From positions 62,001 to 126,000 of the forward strand of contig CAJUDG010000012.1 in assembly GCA_910584745.1 (NCBI GenBank): a DNA stretch of 64,000 nucleotides. Direction: 5' to 3'. Under the pieces are notes generated by a model. It had not been told where the DNA came from. It ran no database searches and was given only the letters and a program-made list of their open reading frames with translations. Of this stretch, positions 60,012-64,000 are shown piece by piece. This DNA comes from an uncultured Eubacteriales bacterium. GTDB taxonomy: Bacteria > Bacillota > Clostridia > Oscillospirales > Acutalibacteraceae. How positions within the stretch are numbered: position 1 is the stretch's first letter; each line of letters starts with the position of its first letter. Position numbers and translations under genes: made by a program.

Positions 60012-61104
60012 GGCGCATATTCCAGCGGGGAGCCGCCCGGCGAGGATTTCCGCATCGTCCTGGAATCCTTTGCCGGAATTGGCTGCGGCGCCGTTTCTAT
60101 CCCTCGACCTGAGTCCGGGAAGTGGAAATCTGCTGGGCGAATTCTATTGGGAGATACTTTCTCCCTGGCGTGGAGGACCTTGGACGCTCAATACTGGGGC
60201 GTCGCCCAGAGAAGGGCGCGCGTGTACCTTATCGTCGATTTTGCAGGCCCGAGTGCTCCCAAAATATTATTTGACGAAAAGGGCCTGTTTGGGGATACTC
60301 CGCAGGTCGAGGGAGCGTGGGAAACCTCTGCCGCCACAGCTGGAGCTGGCGCTGAAGATACAGGCCGGGATGATACCTCTTGAGACTCTTCCCAAGCCGC
60401 CCCAGGCGTTTCACATCAACCAGCGGGAGGAAGTCATAGACCTGGGCGAAACGGCTGGAGCGCTCATGGCCACGGTCAATATGCAGATGCAGACCTTTGT
60501 GTCACAGGAGCGGTACGCGGCTGGATTTTGCGCGGGGGCCGGGTCCAAGGCCGGAGGGATAGGCTACACAGAGGAAGTAGCCCCCACCCTCAAGGCCAGC
60601 CCCAGCGGAAACATGATGCCCTCGGTGCTGTGTATAAACGACCAGGGAGGCAGGAATATGGACCTCTCGGTGGAGTGTGCCGGGACTCTCCGCGCCCAGG
60701 AGCATGGGCACCAGCCGCTGGTCTACGAAAACCACGGCATCGACTGCCGTTATACCGGGCCGATGAATGTATCCCCTACAATATGTGCAAGAGCTGGTGA
60801 GGGCGGGAACAATCTGTCCCTTGCATTAGAGCGGGAAGTGGTCGGCACCCTGGCCGCAAGTGACTGCAAGGGAGTCAACAGCCAGTATGTCAGCCAGGGA
60901 AAACTCATAGTAGAGGGACCGCTTCTTATCCGCCGCTTAGTTCCACTAGAGTGTGAATTATTGCAGGGCTTTCCCCCCGGGTGGACGGATATCCCAGGAG
61001 CCTCCGATACCGCAAGGTACAAAGCCCTGGGCAACAGCATCGCAATCCCGTGTGCGGAGTTCGTGCTTGGCGGGATAGTAAAATATGTGAATCTTGAGAT
61101 TTAG
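60012..61104 (+). pseudogene. DNA cytosine-5 methyltransferase, 3' part, with a frameshift
   Basis: The frame resumes with GAYSSGEPPGEDFRIVLESF, then VAQRRARVYLIVDF (motif VIII), and reaches a TGA at 60381-60383. Sequence similarity to the family continues in the +1 frame from about 60367 (MIPLETLPKPPQAFHINQREE) through LVPLECELLQGFPPGWTDI and ALGNSIAIPCAEFVLGGI (motif X). One extra base in GGCCGGG at about 60365 explains the shift. With the 5' part and this base removed, the ancestral protein would be 491 aa. Its gene is therefore doubly broken. Confidence 0.85.
60649..60760 (+). repeat. 112-bp direct repeat, copy in the methyltransferase gene
   Basis: Ungapped match at about 90 percent (11 differences by eye) to 61691-61802, offset 1042 bp. 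It encodes MDLSVECAGTLRAQEHGHQP and following residues of the methyltransferase recognition region. Confidence 0.88.
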
Positions 61105-61628
61105 TAATCCTCCGACCCCGGCATCTCCCTCTCCAGCGCCTGCCAGAACTGACCGAACTCCTCGCCGGTCATACCGCCGCCGTGGGACAGAATCACGTAG
61201 TCCGTACCCAGCCAATTATAGCGTATTTCCGTTTCAGCATAGTCGTTGCGCAGATAAAATGCCTTGCGCTTGAGGCGCTGTACGTTGTTGGAAACAGCCT
61301 CGTCAGGCTCCTCGATGTCCACGATTACTCGCTTTTGGGGATTCTCTCGGTGGACAGCCTGCAAAATTCCAGAGCCGAGGCCCCTCCCGCGCTGGTCCTC
61401 CTCCACCGCAAAGTAGATGATATGGACGATGTCAGACCACTCCAAGATGCTGACGAAACCGCAGAAACCGTCCTCATTATGAGCGGAAAGCACCTTGGAA
61501 TGGCCGGTGGTATCGTCCAGCAGGGGGCCGAGAGGCCGGCGCTCGTTGGCGGGAAAGGCCCGGTCGTAGAGGGCTTTGATTTTGGGAATATCGTGCGGGC
61601 GGTCGTGAGTGCTGACAAGTTTAAGCAT
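61101..61628 (-). CDS. GNAT family acetyltransferase, cargo gene
   Basis: A 175-aa acetyltransferase: IIYFAVEEDQRGRGLGSGILQAVHRENPQKR is the acetyl-CoA motif and NVQRLKRKAFYLRNDYAETEIRY the C-terminal part. It is transcribed against its neighbours, converging with the methyltransferase remnant (stops overlap by 4 bp), and has its own promoter. RBS AGGAGA precedes the ATG at 61626-61628. It looks like accessory cargo; the substrate is unknown. Confidence 0.82.
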   Translation of the reverse strand: MLKLVSTHDRPHDIPKIKALYDRAFPANERRPLGPLLDDTTGHSKVLSAHNEDGFCGFVSILEWSDIVHIIYFAVEEDQRGRGLGSGILQAVHRENPQKRVIVDIEEPDEAVSNNVQRLKRKAFYLRNDYAETEIRYNWLGTDYVILSHGGGMTGEEFGQFWQALEREMPGSEDY

Positions 61629-61658
61629 AAAAATTCTCCTGGCAGTATTGTTGTTCTC

Positions 61659-61687
61659 ATTATAGCATATCGCCGCCAAAATGCAAA
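61659..61687 (-). promoter_or_regulatory. Promoter of the cargo GNAT gene
   Basis: On the minus strand TTTGCA (61682-61687), 17 bp, TATAAT (61659-61664) with TGC immediately before it (extended -10). Confidence 0.7.
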
Positions 61688-61690
61688 GGG

Positions 61691-61845
61691 GGCAGGAACA
61701 TGGACTTCTCAGTGGAGTGTGTCGGGCCCCTCCGCACCCAAGAGCATGGGCACCAGCCGCTGGTCTACGAAAACCATGGCATAGACTGCCGCTATACCGG
61801 GCAGAAAAAGAACGAAAGAACTGAAAAGGCCAAGGAGGTGGTCGG
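61691..61845 (+). pseudogene. Remnant of a second methyltransferase gene copy
   Basis: The region 61691-61802 repeats 60649-60760 and keeps the reading frame (MDFSVECVGPLRTQEHGHQP, then NHGIDCRYTG), then changes to QKKNERTEKAKEVVG and stops where the next gene begins. It has no start of its own. It may be the leftover of a tandem methyltransferase or of a duplication around the GNAT gene. Confidence 0.7.
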
Positions 61846-62517
61846 ATGATATACCAAAACATTTTGCGTTGGCACTGTTATCCAGAGGAAGAAAAAGCAA
61901 TTCTGGCCGATCTTAAAAGCTGTGAAAGGATAGGTAGATTTCAATGCCTGGAAGAAATCTCCGGCGGCGCCCGTTTTCGCATATTTATCAAGCCGCTGGA
62001 TAACTTTTTCGCGGACATTTATCAGGACTATCCTGCAATAAGGTTTACCCACGAATATGCTTCCAGCCGTATGCATGACTATTGCAGGGCCATTTTTCTG
62101 GACGGTGACGTTATTGATTATCATATACCTGACACGCAAGATGAAATTGAACAGAACGCGCGAAGGGTATGGGGAGACGATTTGTGTACAGATGAGACCA
62201 TGTCCTTTGCGGATGAGGTCGAGAGGAACTGGCAGGAATACCTACAGGAAGTGCTGGAGCATTCCAAGACCGGCCTGATCGATAAGGCGGATGAGATAGC
62301 CGCCGTAAAATACTGTAGGGATATGCTTACTGGTTCAAACATTAAGCAGGAATACAGGTCATATCTGGAAAGTCTTGGAGATCCGCTGGATGTGGTCTGC
62401 GATGCCTGGATACACGCACAAAACGTTGATACTGGCGAGGAGTTTGACCATATGCTGTGGGATCTGCGCGACCGGCAGGATGCCGAACAGGGCCATGAGC
62501 CGGACCAGACCATGTGA
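61846..62517 (+). CDS. Unknown protein of the integrative element
   Basis: A 223-aa acidic soluble protein: MIYQNILRWHCYPEEEKAIL, FIKPLDNFFADIYQDYPAIRFTHEYASS and a Glu/Asp-rich C-terminus (FDHMLWDLRDRQDAEQGHEP). A GGAGGTGG site lies before the ATG. I know no domain. It is followed by a 127-bp gap with no gene and then two DUF6809 genes. Confidence 0.6.
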   Translation: MIYQNILRWHCYPEEEKAILADLKSCERIGRFQCLEEISGGARFRIFIKPLDNFFADIYQDYPAIRFTHEYASSRMHDYCRAIFLDGDVIDYHIPDTQDEIEQNARRVWGDDLCTDETMSFADEVERNWQEYLQEVLEHSKTGLIDKADEIAAVKYCRDMLTGSNIKQEYRSYLESLGDPLDVVCDAWIHAQNVDTGEEFDHMLWDLRDRQDAEQGHEPDQTM

Positions 62518-62644
62518 AATGTGGAAGGGCTCTTGTGCCAATCAGTAAAACATACCGCCCACACCGCCCCGGTTTTTCTGTAGGTTTCCCGACTGGACTT
62601 CCGGCCCCGGCTGGGGTATTGTGTGTCCAAGGAGGTGGGAAAGG

Positions 62645-62953
62645 TTGAAAAACATTTTCCAAAAGCTTTACAGCGGCGAGATATACCCCGCTCAAAACGT
62701 GGTCCCCGACACGAAGGAATACTACAGGGACCGGCAGGAGAGCAGCGTCCGAATGCACGCCCTTGAGAGCGCCCTGACAAAGGAGCAGAGGGTACTGCTG
62801 GACGAGGCCATGTCCGCCCGGTCCAGGCTGGAATACCAGGAGTCCACAGTCATGTACGGCGCGGGTGTGCGGTTCGGCATAGAGCTTATGCTGGCACTTC
62901 CCCGGGCGGCAAGGGTAAGGCCGGTGATACGGCTGCGGGTGAAGAAAACATAA
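62645..62953 (+). CDS. DUF6809 family protein, first tandem copy
   Basis: A 102-aa helical protein: KNIFQKLYSGEIYPAQNVVPDTKEYYRDRQE, LTKEQRVLLDEAMSARSRLEYQESTVMYGAGVRFGIELML. The LYxGxIxPxxxxxP start and GVRFGxxLMLE end match DUF6809, common in Firmicute mobile elements. The start is TTG at 62645 with GGAGGTG upstream; an earlier in-frame GTG overlaps that site. It is a paralogue of the next gene. Confidence 0.72.
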   Translation: MKNIFQKLYSGEIYPAQNVVPDTKEYYRDRQESSVRMHALESALTKEQRVLLDEAMSARSRLEYQESTVMYGAGVRFGIELMLALPRAARVRPVIRLRVKKT

Positions 62954-62966
62954 TGAGGTGGTCAGA

Positions 62967-63275
62967 ATGAAAACAGGACAGACACTGCTGGACCGGCTCT
63001 ACAACGGCGCGGTCTTCCCCGCCGAGGACATCGTCCCCAACTCGCCCGAGTACCGTGCGGCTATGAACGAGCTGGGCGGGCTCCGGGACAAGCTGGAGGC
63101 AAAGCTGCCGGAGAGAGCCGGGGAACTGCTGGACGAGTACGATGGTGCTTTTGAGGACGCCCACCGGCTCCATCTGCGGCTCACCTACGCCGAGGGTGTG
63201 CGTTTCGGAGTAAGGTTCATGCTGGAAGCGCTCTGCGAGGGCGGGAAACTTCCACCACTGAAAAACAAAGATTAG
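62967..63275 (+). CDS. DUF6809 family protein, second tandem copy
   Basis: Also 102 aa: LLDRLYNGAVFPAEDIVPNSPEYRAAMNE, then LTYAEGVRFGVRFMLEALCEG. It shares the family pattern with the preceding gene but differs widely in sequence, so the duplication is old. The ATG at 62967 follows GAGGTGG. The function is unknown. Confidence 0.75.
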   Translation: MKTGQTLLDRLYNGAVFPAEDIVPNSPEYRAAMNELGGLRDKLEAKLPERAGELLDEYDGAFEDAHRLHLRLTYAEGVRFGVRFMLEALCEGGKLPPLKNKD

Positions 63276-63296
63276 GCCAGGAAGGCCGTGCCAAAT

Positions 63297-63325
63297 AGTT
63301 AATTCACTTTTGAACTGAATTAACT
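63297..63325. promoter_or_regulatory. 10-bp inverted repeat directly before the CHAP gene start
   Basis: Arms AGTTAATTCA (63297-63306) and TGAATTAACT (63316-63325) around 9 bases; the right arm touches the ATG at 63326. It occupies the place where a ribosome site would be expected. Confidence 0.55.
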
Positions 63326-64000
63326 ATGAAGGACGCGGACTTCACCAGCCCGGAGGTGCAGGCGAAAGTGATTCTCAGCCTGACCGAGGAGCAGGTCGAT
63401 GAGCTAACCCTCATCGAGGACACCGTGAACGCCCTCCACGCCGCCATGTCCGGCAGGACGCCTGAGCAAATCAAGGCCGCGGAGGTGCTGTACATACTGG
63501 CGCTTTCGGAGTATTCCAAGAAGCCCGGATTTGTTGCAAAGCTGACAGGGTGCTTTGCGGACGGTCAGACGGACGAGGAATTGATAGCCGAGGTCAACGC
63601 CGCTTTCGGCACTGAGCTCGACCCGGAGGACTTCTCAGCAATCATGAACTACGCTAACCATCAGCTTGTGGAGATAGCAAAATCTCAGCTCGGCAACGTG
63701 GGCGGCGAACCATACTGGAGCTGGTACGGTTTTGGCAGTAGGGTCGAGTGGTGCGCCTGCTTTGTTTCGTGGTGTGCTGACCAGTGCGGCTACATTGACA
63801 AGGGCATTATACCGAAGTTTGCCGGGTGCGGAGATGGAGTGGACTGGTTCAAGGCTAGAGGACAATGGCTGGACGGCAGCGCCACGCCGGGGTCTAGTAT
63901 GATAATCTTCTTCGATTGGGTAGAAGATGGCGTCCAGGACGGCAACTCCGACCACGTTGGCATAGTGGAGAAGGTCGAGGGCGGCAGGGTCTATACCATT
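63326..64000 (+). CDS. CHAP-domain peptidoglycan hydrolase of the conjugative element, 3' incomplete
   Basis: 225 codons are visible and the gene continues beyond the window. The N-terminal part is helical and acidic (FTSPEVQAKVILSLTEEQVDELTL). The CHAP cysteine is in RVEWCACFVSWCADQCGY and the histidine in NSDHVGIVEKVEGG. Such enzymes open the cell wall for the transfer channel. There is no Shine-Dalgarno before the ATG, an in-frame TGA lies 5 codons upstream, and relatives usually have membrane segments before this region, so the 5' end may be missing. Confidence 0.8.
   Translation, partial: MKDADFTSPEVQAKVILSLTEEQVDELTLIEDTVNALHAAMSGRTPEQIKAAEVLYILALSEYSKKPGFVAKLTGCFADGQTDEELIAEVNAAFGTELDPEDFSAIMNYANHQLVEIAKSQLGNVGGEPYWSWYGFGSRVEWCACFVSWCADQCGYIDKGIIPKFAGCGDGVDWFKARGQWLDGSATPGSSMIIFFDWVEDGVQDGNSDHVGIVEKVEGGRVYTI

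Larger units (their letters stand above)
45807..64000. mobile_element. Integrative conjugative-type element in ssrA (incomplete, runs off the window)
   Basis: The element starts at the ssrA 3' end with an integrase and an ImmR/ImmA-like control module, then a type IV secretion block (TrbL-like, PrgI-like, VirB4-like), sortase and surface protein, a methyltransferase gene broken by a RIT element, and a CHAP-domain protein, in the order seen in Tn1549/CTn-type elements of Firmicutes. No relaxase, VirD4 coupling protein or replication initiator is visible, and a truncation junction at about 48865 suggests that part was lost, or lies to the right of 64000. The right end is not seen. Confidence 0.8.

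Noticed and set aside
59917..60012. Upstream extension of the 3' methyltransferase frames into the RIT right end
   Set aside because: The upstream codons belong to the element terminus and translate to hydrophobic low-complexity sequence; methyltransferase similarity begins exactly at 60012.

Overview
The window looks like a chromosome segment of a GC-rich, spore-forming member of the Clostridia (Oscillospiraceae-like). A YpeB germination protein and a SpoVB-type flippase point to sporulation. Gene order (rplI-dnaB-tilS-hpt-ftsH, nifS-nifU, ssrA), Shine-Dalgarno sites of the AGGAGG type and frequent GTG/TTG starts point to Firmicutes. Taxonomy is inferred from gene content only.

Region 1 (1-11700, leftward): a YitT fragment, ecfA1, small membrane proteins, three methyltransferases (one with a frameshift), glmM, a zinc-ribbon P-loop protein and a ruvC-ruvA-kinase-unknown-ruvB cluster driven by a consensus promoter beside ruvC. 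Region 2 (11800-20520): ypeB (rightward), then leftward genes for a type II topoisomerase pair (parE-like and parC-like) separated by five small accessory genes. Region 3 (20520-31820, leftward): ftsH, hpt, tilS, dnaB, rplI, a nucleoside phosphorylase, the c-di-AMP phosphodiesterase gdpP and ribonuclease J with a long basic N-terminal tail. Region 4 (31820-42600): nifS-nifU (rightward), a D,D-carboxypeptidase (leftward), sbcD-sbcC (rightward), an MBL hydrolase, a VOC protein and a SpoVB-like flippase (leftward). A family of two-hairpin repeats sits directly 3' of ftsH, the phosphorylase gene, the RNase J gene and the carboxypeptidase gene.

Region 5 (42700-45450): a visibly AT-rich cassette (ABC permease, ABC ATPase, MerR/TipA-type regulator), probably acquired by transfer. 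It is followed by ssrA (tmRNA, 45455-45806) with a clear promoter and terminator.

Region 6 (45807-64000, runs off the right edge): an integrative element inserted at the 3' end of ssrA. Its left part is an ICEBs1-like control module: integrase, Phd-like protein, ImmA-like protease and ImmR-like repressor, facing a rightward consensus promoter with a small HTH gene and a Rha gene. At about 48865 this module joins abruptly to the middle of a CnaB-type surface protein gene. A conjugation block follows (TrbL/VirB6-like, PrgI-like, sortase B, VirB4-like ATPase), but no relaxase or coupling protein is in view. The DNA cytosine methyltransferase gene after virB4 is split by a 4.1-kb element carrying three consecutive tyrosine recombinases (a recombinase-in-trio, RIT, element) plus two small genes. 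The insertion is bounded by a 9-bp direct repeat that falls exactly in the ENV-P-G motif. After it come a divergent acetyltransferase gene between two copies of a methyltransferase segment, one unknown gene, two tandem DUF6809 genes and the start of a CHAP-domain protein.
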